Position numbers and translations under genes: made by a program. From positions 1 through 24,327 of the IMG/VR virus record IMGVR_UViG_3300044681_000560: DNA of 24,327 nucleotides, one strand, 5' to 3'. The DNA comes from a virus. Of the stretch, positions 1 through 7,304 are shown piece after piece. The notes beneath the pieces were generated by a model. The model was not told where the DNA came from. It made no database searches and saw nothing but the letters and a program-made list of their open reading frames with translations. How positions within the stretch are numbered: position 1 is the first letter of the stretch; each line of letters starts with the position of its first letter.

Positions 1-300
1 AACCTCACCAGTTCCTTGAACTGTATTTACTCTTATTGCACCAAAAGTTGAAATTCCGACACTCATTCCCAAGTCAGAAGTATTACCTACTCCAAGAACG
101 GTGTTTAGACTGACGGAACCACCACCTCCACCAGTTGTTCCAATTCCAACTCCACCAGGAGTGGAGCCATCTGATAGTTTGAGGGCAGGAATACTTGGGT
201 CAAAAAATATTTCACCAGCATCACCGACAAATGTTGCTGGGTCAGTTCCACCAAGTTTGTCAAGAAATAGCCTGTAAGTAGTGTTGGTTGATAAAGACAT
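1..300 (-). CDS. Virion structural/fibre-like protein, N-terminal 100 residues (cut by window edge)
   Basis: The ATG is at 300-298 and the frame stays open to base 1, so only the N-terminus is visible. It begins MSLSTNTTYRLFLDKLGG, then reads GDAGEIFFDPSIPALKLSDG, followed by Gly/Thr/Val-rich beta sequence (GIGTTGGGGS). This opening (a ligand-like 'EIFFDPS...LKLSDG' segment followed by glycine-rich strands) resembles structural proteins of T4-like cyanophages, as do the genes that follow in the same orientation. A TATAAATA late promoter lies 20 bases upstream of the ATG. No enzymatic motif is visible. The exact virion role (fibre, baseplate wedge accessory or decoration) cannot be decided from this fragment. 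Confidence 0.75.
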   Translation of the reverse strand, partial: MSLSTNTTYRLFLDKLGGTDPATFVGDAGEIFFDPSIPALKLSDGSTPGGVGIGTTGGGGGSVSLNTVLGVGNTSDLGMSVGISTFGAIRVNTVQGTGEV

Positions 301-320
301 TTCTTATAATACTTTTTAGT

Positions 321-328
321 TATTTATA
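321..328 (-). promoter_or_regulatory. T4-type late promoter TATAAATA
   Basis: Minus-strand TATAAATA lies 20 bases upstream of the ATG at 300. This matches the -10-only late promoter recognised by the phage gp55 sigma factor in T4-like phages. A hairpin at 336-358 sits directly upstream of it. Confidence 0.7.
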
Positions 329-555
329 AATTTCACCCACACCACCCTCCAGTGTGGGTATGAGAGACTGTGTTTAACCTCCCTATAGGTCTCGGTTAAC
401 GGGAGTTACAAAGATTAAAGAACTGTAACATTCCTTAACCTGTTGATGTATTTATCATATCAGATCTTCACTGATCTGTCAAGCACTAGGTAATATTGGC
501 CACTGAATACATCAAAGTAGAACCATTATAATGTTTTATATATCCATCCGTACCT
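329..555. other. Intergenic region with two hairpins and a second late-promoter-like site
   Basis: I see no gene here. Two inverted repeats stand out. One is CCCACAC/GTGTGGG at 336-342 and 352-358 with a 9-base loop. The other is CAGATC/GATCTG at about 461-478 with a 6-base loop. A GATAAATA late-promoter-like octamer (minus) lies at 449-456. Neither hairpin is followed by a T-tract on the minus strand, so they are not classical terminators. They may end or process the transcript of the gene at 556-1191. Short reading frames in this stretch are broken by stops. Confidence 0.4.
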
Positions 556-1191
556 TTAAACTGACATAGATCTTTTTACTTTTAATTCAAATACCCAAGT
601 TCTCCAGTTTCCAAAAAATGTATGCGAAACATTTGAAGAAGAAAATGAAGTAAGTCCACCAGTTAAAATGGGAGAAATGTTCTTTCTGCTAAAATGAAAT
701 ACTTCTCTTGAATAAGTATTTGCCGCAAAATATCTAGTCAAACCTGTTGGGGGATTATCAATACCACTTGTACTACTACCCAAAGAATGAGCACCAAAAG
801 CACAAATTACAGAAGTTCCATTTGTATTTTGTGGTGTTAATGCTGGGTAATTGATTGAATTACTTGATGCGGCAGAATTTCCTGAAACAGCACCAAAACC
901 AGCAACATTTCTAACAGGAATTGCCCACACTCGGGTAGCATTAACCCAAGTTCCAGAAGTATGACCTTCTCTTGTTGCAAAAGCATATGCTAAGACACTG
1001 GAAGTATTATTGCCACCAGCACTCCCAGCAACAGTCCAGGTTGGTGTGGTTGCTGTTGCAGCAGGCACACCGGGGGGAGTGTTATTAGCATTTCTAAATG
1101 CAAAAATTATAATTAAATCACCGGGTCTATGTGCAGGAATAGTTACTGATGTTCCTGTAGATGTTGATCCACCTAAAAATTGTATTGCCAT
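556..1191 (-). CDS. Beta-rich virion/fibre-associated protein, 211 aa
   Basis: The start is set at the internal ATG at 1191 (MAIQFLGGSTSTG), six bases after the stop of the upstream gene at 1197. The reading frame continues upstream to 1260, but that extension overlaps the neighbouring gene and has an atypical, aromatic-rich sequence. The protein is rich in Gly, Ser, Thr and Asn, with an N-terminal strand motif (SVTIPAHRPGDLIIIFAFRN) and a C-terminal NWRTWVFELKVK strand, so an all-beta fold is likely. Its position at the end of the fibre run suggests a tail-fibre or tail-tip accessory protein. I do not recognise a named family. Confidence 0.7.
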   Translation of the reverse strand: MAIQFLGGSTSTGTSVTIPAHRPGDLIIIFAFRNANNTPPGVPAATATTPTWTVAGSAGGNNTSSVLAYAFATREGHTSGTWVNATRVWAIPVRNVAGFGAVSGNSAASSNSINYPALTPQNTNGTSVICAFGAHSLGSSTSGIDNPPTGLTRYFAANTYSREVFHFSRKNISPILTGGLTSFSSSNVSHTFFGNWRTWVFELKVKRSMSV

Positions 1192-1196
1192 AATAC

Positions 1197-1853
1197 TTAG
1201 AAAACTAGCGTAGTATGTAAAAATGTTGGAGCACCAGAAAATGCAGATGTAGTAATCCAAACAAAATTGTTATCCGGAACAGTTGCATTATTAAAGGAGG
1301 TTGTTTCGACACCAGTAGTTGTACTACCAACAGAAATTCCACCAGTAACTACTTCTGTGCCCGATTCACTAATATCAGTACCATATCTTATGGAGAAAGT
1401 GACACCACTGCCCACCGCAGAAGTTCCAATTACAGATTGTATTTTGGTAAATGTGATTGAAGTTGGTGAGAAAAACATTGGGATTTTCTCAGCAGATCCT
1501 GGATTATCAATAGTTATTGATTTGAACTGAGTTGTTATACCCGATCCACCACCTCCACCTTCTATATTTATCGTACCAATACCAGAAGAAACAGTGACCG
1601 TAGAAATACCAGGGCCTCTAAAGTCAAATAAAGTAACTCCAGTTCCTACTGTCCCTCCTGCTGTTGCGATTTCAACTCCAGAAAATAAAGTTCCGGAAGA
1701 TGTGGTAACAATACCAGAAACTAATACATCACCAATCACATGAAGTTTTGATGTTGGAACTGTGGTCCCTATTCCAATATTATCTGTAGTCGTATCAACA
1801 TACAGATTTGGTTCACTTGCTAAATTGGCAGTATATCTGGTTCTATTTGCCAT
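1197..1853 (-). CDS. Fibre-like structural protein, 218 aa, sharing a module with the collagen-like fibre
   Basis: The protein begins MANRTRYTANLASEPNLYVD and continues with a short 'IGIGTTVPTSKLHVIGDVLVSG' type segment, of the kind seen in trimeric phage fibre proteins. About residues 62-97 (AGGTVGTGVTLFDFRGPG and the strands after it) are almost identical to the C-terminal part of the protein encoded at 5464-7278. The DNA is also near-identical over 107 bases (1564-1670 versus 5588-5694). The C-terminal half (TTQFKSITIDNPGSAEKIPM onward) is a separate beta domain. A TATAAATA late promoter lies 14 bases upstream. A role as a virion fibre component is inferred from composition and context. 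Confidence 0.75.
   Translation of the reverse strand: MANRTRYTANLASEPNLYVDTTTDNIGIGTTVPTSKLHVIGDVLVSGIVTTSSGTLFSGVEIATAGGTVGTGVTLFDFRGPGISTVTVSSGIGTINIEGGGGGSGITTQFKSITIDNPGSAEKIPMFFSPTSITFTKIQSVIGTSAVGSGVTFSIRYGTDISESGTEVVTGGISVGSTTTGVETTSFNNATVPDNNFVWITTSAFSGAPTFLHTTLVF
1564..1670. repeat. 107-base module, near-identical to 5588-5694
   Basis: I count only two mismatches over 107 aligned bases with 5588-5694. Both copies are read in frame within fibre-like genes and encode the VGTGVTLFDFRGPG segment. Confidence 0.85.
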
Positions 1854-1862
1854 TATGAGTTT

Positions 1863-2408
1863 TTAGGTATTTATAGAAGGCCACTCAGGCATTGCTGGTG
1901 GATTTACGACTTGCTCCGTTCCAATACCAGTTACAGAAGATTCATAAAGTCCTTTGAGTTCATCAACTGTTGTGACATTAGAAATCAAAGTTTCTCTTTC
2001 TTCTGATACTTCAATTACAGCAGCACGATAGGATGCAATTCCAACAGGAACATCAATATTTCTTTCAAACTTTCTTACAATATACCAATCAGTAGGAGAA
2101 AGAAGACTATTTGCTGTTTCTTTTGTTTGCTGAATATGAAGTGTTTTAAGACCTGTTTGGGTATATGATTCTCCCTCTTTAGGTGTCACTACTTCATCTT
2201 CAAGTTGTTTTGGAATTAGATTTCCATCTTGGTCATATCCCCAATAATATCTCTGGTCCCAAATAGGAGGGTCTGCTTCTTCAGTAATACCAATTGCTGC
2301 TCTTTGTTCTGGAGTAGCTAATCTTAACCAGTTTCTGGGATATTGAGTACCGTCTGGAGCAGTAAATGCTCTATCAAGTGCTAATGGTTTTCCTGCGAGT
2401 ATAAACAT
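1863..2408 (-). CDS. Fibre-region protein with a DUF4376/XkdW-like C-terminal part, 181 aa
   Basis: The N-terminal part (MFILAGKPLALDRAFTAPDG, then YPRNWLRLATPEQRAAIGI) looks like phage tail-fibre assembly or tail-collar accessory proteins that restate a 'build from residue' peptide. The C-terminal part (DWYIVRKFERNIDVPVGIAS, YRAAVIEVSEERETLI, VDELKGLY) has the 'D-W-Y/R-x3-...-R-A-A/V' pattern seen in DUF4376/XkdW-like domains. Such proteins are often found beside tail fibres. The family call is by resemblance only. A CATAAATA late-promoter variant lies 18 bases upstream, and the next gene's late promoter overlaps the stop codon. Confidence 0.7.
   Translation of the reverse strand: MFILAGKPLALDRAFTAPDGTQYPRNWLRLATPEQRAAIGITEEADPPIWDQRYYWGYDQDGNLIPKQLEDEVVTPKEGESYTQTGLKTLHIQQTKETANSLLSPTDWYIVRKFERNIDVPVGIASYRAAVIEVSEERETLISNVTTVDELKGLYESSVTGIGTEQVVNPPAMPEWPSINT
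1868..1875 (-). promoter_or_regulatory. Late promoter TATAAATA for the 1197-1853 gene
   Basis: Minus-strand TATAAATA is 14 bases upstream of the ATG at 1853. It overlaps the last codons of the upstream gene. Confidence 0.65.
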
Positions 2409-2426
2409 TTCTTTGAGGTTTATGAG

Positions 2427-2434
2427 TATTTATG
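2427..2434 (-). promoter_or_regulatory. Late-promoter variant CATAAATA for the 1863-2408 gene
   Basis: Minus-strand CATAAATA is 18 bases upstream of the ATG at 2408. It is a one-base variant of the T4 late consensus at the position used elsewhere in this window. Confidence 0.5.
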
Positions 2435-2446
2435 AGTGTTTATTGA

Positions 2447-4921
2447 TTATCGTGCGCGGGCGTATTGGAAGGGCGATTCGGCGAAGGCGGCGTATATGTA
2501 AGTACTACCGGAAATGTTCATCCCAAAGGCTGAACCGCTTCTTGCTTTGAAGCCGTTAGATAGAAAATCAGTATTTGAGTTTGTATCAACGCCCTCAGCA
2601 TTGGCAGCGTTTGGCTGGAGAATGAGATTAGACACGTTATAGGAGCTGCGGTTTGCATCAAGAATTACCCAACTGCCGCTACCTGTTGTATTCTTAATAA
2701 GAATCCACCTCGGCCTAAATCCGGTATAAACAAACGGACCATCCGCACTGCCGTTGCCCGTGTAGCTGCCAAAAGAAGAGTACCCGGCTACTGGGGCGAA
2801 GCAGTAGGCGACGTAGGTCGTAGTGTCGTTAGTTGGGTAATTTCCGCTCCCACCATCCGCACCAAGCGTAAGGACCGATGACCCAGGAGTTGTGTTGTTC
2901 CAATCGCCTGAAAACGTATCTGCTGCTGCCGTGCTATTCAGAAGCAGGTACTTTGTGTTACCCACAGAGGCATGATAAGTACGCCATCCAAAGCCTGTAA
3001 CAGCCCTACTTTTTATGAATATCAATTGTGGCGCTACGCCAAGACCGTGGCCAACTGTTGCGCCTGCTGTGCGGTTCCCTGTATAAGTAACAATCGAGAA
3101 CCCCGCACTGGGATTAGCCCTCACACTAGAAGTGATGGAGCCATCTTCGTTGGGGGCGGTGGTGTCTCCGGCGTCCCAGGTCCAGGCGACGTAGGTGACG
3201 CCAGACTTATTGACGTAATCACTATCGACACTACCAGCGGTGACACTGAAGCCCGCAGAATCAAACGAAGACAAATAGCCGTACTGGTTGGTGTTACCGC
3301 CACCCTCTGCCGTGGTGTTTGACGAATCAAGCTGCTTTAGTGAACCAGCGCCGCGAACAATGTCGTAAAGCTGGTGGCCAACGCTATACGCTTGGTTTCT
3401 TTGCTTGATCCACACAAAATCGGGACTCATGTTTAAGCCCGTGAGACTTCTGTTGCCACCTGTGCCCGACCACAGCAGCACATCCATCACCGTGGACGGG
3501 TCTTCAATCGTCGGGGCGGGCAGGTTTGCCGTGCAGAGCGCCTTGAAGCCGCTGGGGGCGGTGTAGGCGAAGGGGCGTTGGCCGAAGTTGGCAGTATGAC
3601 TATTGGCATTGCTTAAATTATTGCCGTTGCCACTTAATGTGGGTATATAATCAGCGTTATCTAACGTAATAGCATTTCCATAAGCTGCGCCGTTTCTATA
3701 GATTTGCAGAGAAAGGGTGTCTGCATCATACGCAACGCCGTACACATCTCCAGCGGTCGCATTTTTTAACAATTCAACTAGCACACTGTTTTTCCATATT
3801 CCTCCGTCATTTGCCACTCCATTCTCAACGTTTACTCCACTCCACGTGGAAGTCCCGACTTTTGCTACACCAATAGCGCCTCCATTGACGAATCCAGAAA
3901 CACTGAAAATGCTGTTTACTGTTACCTCAAAATACCATTTGCCAGACCGAGGAATTGCAACAGTTCCAAAAGATCGCGCATTGGCTAGCTTGGCGTCAAG
4001 ATTTCCATTGCTTAATTCAGCCCCATTGGCAGTGATGACGCTCAGCGGATTCCAAGTGCAGTAATTCCCCCTCACCTCACCACCAACACCCGTATCCGTC
4101 TCGGTGCCATTAGTGGGAACGTCTACGAGGGAGTCGTTGCCTGCACCAGCGGTAACGCTGATGTTGTTGACAGTCCACGTGTTGCCGTTGCCAGAAGAGT
4201 CCGTCCCTAATGCGGCGGCGGTGCTGTTATCAGCGAAATCAAGGTGGAATCCGTTTGTACCGTAGGAACCACCGCTGAAGGCTTTCGGTTGCCAGATGCC
4301 GTTGTCGTCGAACTCACCAAAGCTGGTGGGGTCTAACGCTTGGCCGTCGATGAAGTGGATGTCGGCGAGGTAGCCAGAGAAATAGTAAGCAGCCTGAGCG
4401 CCCCAACGTCCGATAGATGTAGCGCTAGTATTGTTTGTATAACCGTCGTAATTTTGCGTCGGGTCGGTATTTGTTGAAAAGGTAGTAACACGAGATCCGT
4501 TCACATAGAAGCGCACCCTGTCTGCCGCTGTTCCGTTGGTCGTGTCGTAAGAGACAACAATGTGATACCAAGCGGAAACGTCCCGGAATACTTGTGTTGT
4601 AATCTTCTGCCAAACAGCAGTATTAGTCCAGTCCGCAATACGAATAGTATCCGTATTCTCGAGGCGCAGCATAAAGCCGTTTTCTGCGCTGGAGTTGCCA
4701 TTTCCCCAAATGTACTGATAAGTGCCCAGCCCACTCCGCTTCACCCACCCCGCCCAGGTCCACGTCTTCCTATTTCCAGCGGATGATGGCGTCCGAGACA
4801 AGTAGGCACTGTCACTACTGTTGAAACGCACGCTGCGTTCGATGGCGTATCCTTCTGCTTCTGCTGCTACAGCACCTGTTCCAAGAAGTCCAACAGGTAA
4901 AAGTTCGTTAGGTAAACTCAT
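2447..4921 (-). CDS. LamG/concanavalin-like and SPRY-like adhesin, 824 aa
   Basis: About residues 28-205 look like a LamG/concanavalin-A-like jelly roll (AYLSRTPSSAGNRKTWTWAG, WYHIVVSYDT, RVRFYVNGSRV, GYLADIHFIDGQ). Residues of about 285-465 look SPRY-like (SGKWYFEVTVNS, YGVAYDADTLSLQIYRNG). The C-terminal third carries three related beta modules, each with a 'PxxIxIK' type core (MSPDFVWIKQR, VAPQLIFIKSR, FRPRWILIKNT). Glycan-binding folds in a fibre operon suggest host-receptor or surface-polysaccharide adhesion. The ATG overlaps the preceding stop in an ATGA junction (4921-4918), implying translational coupling. Base composition differs from the neighbours: sampled lines are 50-58% G+C, against about 33% in the gene upstream. 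This fits transfer or module exchange. Confidence 0.8.
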   Translation of the reverse strand: MSLPNELLPVGLLGTGAVAAEAEGYAIERSVRFNSSDSAYLSRTPSSAGNRKTWTWAGWVKRSGLGTYQYIWGNGNSSAENGFMLRLENTDTIRIADWTNTAVWQKITTQVFRDVSAWYHIVVSYDTTNGTAADRVRFYVNGSRVTTFSTNTDPTQNYDGYTNNTSATSIGRWGAQAAYYFSGYLADIHFIDGQALDPTSFGEFDDNGIWQPKAFSGGSYGTNGFHLDFADNSTAAALGTDSSGNGNTWTVNNISVTAGAGNDSLVDVPTNGTETDTGVGGEVRGNYCTWNPLSVITANGAELSNGNLDAKLANARSFGTVAIPRSGKWYFEVTVNSIFSVSGFVNGGAIGVAKVGTSTWSGVNVENGVANDGGIWKNSVLVELLKNATAGDVYGVAYDADTLSLQIYRNGAAYGNAITLDNADYIPTLSGNGNNLSNANSHTANFGQRPFAYTAPSGFKALCTANLPAPTIEDPSTVMDVLLWSGTGGNRSLTGLNMSPDFVWIKQRNQAYSVGHQLYDIVRGAGSLKQLDSSNTTAEGGGNTNQYGYLSSFDSAGFSVTAGSVDSDYVNKSGVTYVAWTWDAGDTTAPNEDGSITSSVRANPSAGFSIVTYTGNRTAGATVGHGLGVAPQLIFIKSRAVTGFGWRTYHASVGNTKYLLLNSTAAADTFSGDWNNTTPGSSVLTLGADGGSGNYPTNDTTTYVAYCFAPVAGYSSFGSYTGNGSADGPFVYTGFRPRWILIKNTTGSGSWVILDANRSSYNVSNLILQPNAANAEGVDTNSNTDFLSNGFKARSGSAFGMNISGSTYIYAAFAESPFQYARAR

Positions 4922-5451
4922 AATGTTCCAATTCCAATCAATGAGTTAGCAACAATACTAGTAGAAGATCTCACAAAATATGTAATACAATCAAGAGCAC
5001 CAGCGCCAGTACTTAATGTAGGTACTGTTGAACTTGGAAAATCCCAGTGTGATCCAAAACCAACTGTATGACTTCCTGTGCTCTGCAAAATTTGAATAAT
5101 GCCAGACTGTCCTACAGTAGTATTAGATGGATTTGATAATACAATACTACCAGTCAAAGTTAAACTAAAATTATTTCCCGTACTAAAATCTAATGCTGTA
5201 TCGGCATCAGTAGTTCCAAGTCCAACAACACTACTTGCAGCACTTCCTTCTACAAATAAATTGGTTGGTGATGATGTGGTATTTACACCCAGAGTAGATG
5301 CTGTTGCTACTGCAGTAATATTTAAACTTGTTGCACCAATACTAGTAGCATTTACAATACCACTATCAGTCAAATCAATATTATCATTAATTGAAAGTTC
5401 CTGTATCTGTCCAGAGGATACATTATAAATTAAAGGAAATCTATCTGCCAT
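4918..5451 (-). CDS. Small fibre-like structural protein, 177 aa
   Basis: It starts MADRFPLIYNVSSGQIQEL and then NDNIDLTDSGIVNATSIG, an N-terminal signature I associate with T4-like cyanophage structural proteins. The rest is Ser/Thr/Gly-rich beta sequence (NTTVGQSGIIQILQSTGSHT) with no enzymatic motif. The stop overlaps the start of the LamG-type adhesin (ATGA), so the two are probably made together. That would suit a short adaptor or spacer protein for the adhesin, which is inference. A CTAAATA late-type element lies 9 bases before the ATG. Confidence 0.72.
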   Translation of the reverse strand: MADRFPLIYNVSSGQIQELSINDNIDLTDSGIVNATSIGATSLNITAVATASTLGVNTTSSPTNLFVEGSAASSVVGLGTTDADTALDFSTGNNFSLTLTGSIVLSNPSNTTVGQSGIIQILQSTGSHTVGFGSHWDFPSSTVPTLSTGAGALDCITYFVRSSTSIVANSLIGIGTL

Positions 5452-5460
5452 TGTTTTTTT

Positions 5461-5467
5461 TATTTAG
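5461..5467 (-). promoter_or_regulatory. Late-type element CTAAATA
   Basis: Minus-strand CTAAATA is just upstream of the ATG at 5451 and overlaps the stop codon of the preceding gene. Its similarity to the late -10 element is weaker than for TATAAATA. Confidence 0.4.
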
Positions 5468-7278
5468 AAATTAAGTGTACCGATTCCTGATCTTAAAAGT
5501 ATTGTAGCACCAACTCCTACCAGATTTATAGTTTGTGCTGTTGTGCGAGTTCCTATTGTTAGACTACTTGTTACTGTTCCACCTGTAATATTTATCGTAC
5601 CAATACCAGAAGAAACAGTGACCGTAGAAATACCAGGGCCTCTAAAGTCAAATAAAGTAACTCCAGTTCCTACTGTTCCTCCTGCTGTTGCAATACCAAC
5701 TCCAATAATACCACCAACAAATCCAACAATTTCAACAATATCATTTAATGATACTCCATCATTGAGAACAATTGAAGTTCCATTTGATGCAGTATATTGA
5801 TCTTCACTTAACTTTGCACCATTTAAGAATACATCAACAAATCCAACATTATAAGTTGCACTGAATGTTGTTTGTGCCTCTGTTGCAATATATGAAACAA
5901 CATTTTTAGACATTCCAATATTTGATTCTCCATAATTAGTTGAAGAAACTGTGACAGTAGTAATACCACCAGAATAAGATGCCGATACACCACTACCAAC
6001 AAAATTAATTGTTGTTACTGCAGTGCCGATGGTAGATCCTTCATCTTGTATTGTAATATTGGAACCACCACCATCAATAGTTACTGTTACTTCACTATTA
6101 TCTCCGGTAGCAATAACACCAGAACCAACAAAATTAATACTAGTTACAGCAGTACCAAGAATACTTCCTTCATCTTTAATAGAAATTGCACCTCCACCAC
6201 CTCCACCAGTAGCAGTTATAGTTACATTACCTGTTGATTGATCTACAGAAATTCCAGAACCAGCAGTAATAGAAGTTACAATGCCAGTTAAGTTTATACC
6301 AGACCCATTATAAGAAGTTGCTGTTACGATTCCAGTATAAAAAGCATTTCCTGCTGGACTTCCAATCGTAGAACCTTGAACTTCAATAACACCAGTATTT
6401 GAATCTAGTGTAATTGCAGTTCCAATAGAAATTTTATTATTTGTTGCGTCTAAAGTAATTCCCGTTCCAACTTTAATTGTATTTTCAGTTGGGTCTAAGG
6501 TAATTGTACCAGTTCCAACTGAAAGAATGCCAGTGATTCTTGCATCTCCTTGAACCCAAAGAGCCGTTGAACCAGTACTAACTACATCGGTTCCAATTGC
6601 AACATTACCAGTTGTGTATATTCCTGGGTTTGAATATCCCCAAAAAGAATCACCAGGAGTTCCCTGAATACCCTGATCACCTTGAAGACCTTGAGTACCT
6701 TGAGTACCTTGAATACCCTGATCGCCCTGCAATCCTTGAGTTCCCTGATCACCTTGAAGACCTTGAGTACCTTGAGTACCTTGAATACCTTGAATACCCT
6801 GATCACCTTGAAGACCTTGAGTACCTTGAGTACCTTGAGTTCCCTGAATACCTTGAATACCCTGATCACCTTGAAGACCTTGAGTACCTTGAGTTCCCTG
6901 AATACCCTGATCACCTTGAAGACCTTGAGTACCTTGAGTACCTTGAATACCTTGAATACCCTGATCACCTTGAAGACCTTGAGTACCTTGAGTTCCCTGA
7001 ATACCTTGAATACCCTGATCACCTTGAAGACCTTGAGTACCTTGAGTTCCCTGAATACCCTGATCACCCCGCAATCCTTGGGTTCCTTGGAGTCCTTGAG
7101 TACCTTGATTTCCTTGGGTTCCTTGAATTCCTTGAATACCCTGATCACCTTGCAATCCTTGAGTTCCCTGAATAACACCAGCATACCCCACCCACTGCTT
7201 TCCATTCCATACATAGGTGCTGTCAGCAGTTGAAAATGTCTGACCAATTGTAGGAGAACTAGGAAAATTTATTGCCAT
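5464..7278 (-). CDS. Collagen-like fibre protein with Gly-X-Gln repeats, 604 aa
   Basis: Residues 1-37 form an N-terminal segment (GQTFSTADSTYVWNGKQWVG) typical of cyanophage fibre proteins. Residues 38-208 are 57 uninterrupted Gly-X-Y triplets, nearly all GIQ, GTQ, GLQ or GDQ, which predicts a collagen-type triple helix with almost no proline. The rest is beta-rich. It contains GIYTTGNVAIGTDVVSTGST, shared with the neighbour at 7305-9395; two internal copies of 'DEGS-x-GTAVT-x-INFVGSGV'; and a C-terminal module (GTGVTLFDFRGPGISTVTVS) shared with 1197-1853. Trimeric tail-fibre shaft plus tip is the most likely role. An AATAAATA late promoter precedes it. Confidence 0.85.
   Translation of the reverse strand: MAINFPSSPTIGQTFSTADSTYVWNGKQWVGYAGVIQGTQGLQGDQGIQGIQGTQGNQGTQGLQGTQGLRGDQGIQGTQGTQGLQGDQGIQGIQGTQGTQGLQGDQGIQGIQGTQGTQGLQGDQGIQGTQGTQGLQGDQGIQGIQGTQGTQGTQGLQGDQGIQGIQGTQGTQGLQGDQGTQGLQGDQGIQGTQGTQGLQGDQGIQGTPGDSFWGYSNPGIYTTGNVAIGTDVVSTGSTALWVQGDARITGILSVGTGTITLDPTENTIKVGTGITLDATNNKISIGTAITLDSNTGVIEVQGSTIGSPAGNAFYTGIVTATSYNGSGINLTGIVTSITAGSGISVDQSTGNVTITATGGGGGGAISIKDEGSILGTAVTSINFVGSGVIATGDNSEVTVTIDGGGSNITIQDEGSTIGTAVTTINFVGSGVSASYSGGITTVTVSSTNYGESNIGMSKNVVSYIATEAQTTFSATYNVGFVDVFLNGAKLSEDQYTASNGTSIVLNDGVSLNDIVEIVGFVGGIIGVGIATAGGTVGTGVTLFDFRGPGISTVTVSSGIGTINITGGTVTSSLTIGTRTTAQTINLVGVGATILLRSGIGTLNF
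5588..5694. repeat. 107-base module, near-identical to 1564-1670
   Basis: This is the second copy of the shared fibre module, with two mismatches by eye. It encodes the C-terminal GTGVTLFDFRGPG region of the collagen-like protein. Confidence 0.85.
6562..6609. repeat. 48-base identical segment shared with 7617-7664
   Basis: The two copies are identical over 48 bases and continue as a weaker match on both sides. Both encode NVAIGTDVVSTGSTA in adjacent fibre genes. Confidence 0.8.
6655..7167 (-). repeat. Tandem 9-base repeat region encoding Gly-X-Gln triplets
   Basis: Fifty-seven consecutive 9-base codon triplets of the form GGN-NNN-CAR are arranged in higher-order blocks, mostly GIQ(GIQ)GTQGTQGLQGDQ. 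The blocks are very similar at DNA level, so length change by slippage or recombination is likely. The region is coding, not a CRISPR array. Confidence 0.9.
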
Positions 7279-7293
7279 TACGGATTTTTTAAG

Positions 7294-7301
7294 TATTTAT
7301 T
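7294..7301 (-). promoter_or_regulatory. Late promoter AATAAATA for the collagen-like gene
   Basis: Minus-strand AATAAATA is 15 bases upstream of the ATG at 7278. Confidence 0.6.
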
Positions 7302-7304
7302 TTA

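Noticed and set aside
1564-5694. Insertion sequence explaining the 107-base repeats
   Set aside because: No transposase, terminal inverted repeats or target duplication; both copies are in-frame coding modules.
6655-7167. CRISPR-like array of short direct repeats
   Set aside because: There are no unique spacers; units are contiguous 9-base codon triplets inside a coding frame.
6582-7247. Long open frames on both strands over the collagen-repeat region
   Set aside because: Nine-base repeats keep every frame open. Only the minus frame with Gly-X-Gln and unique flanks is a sensible protein; the others are low-complexity shadows.
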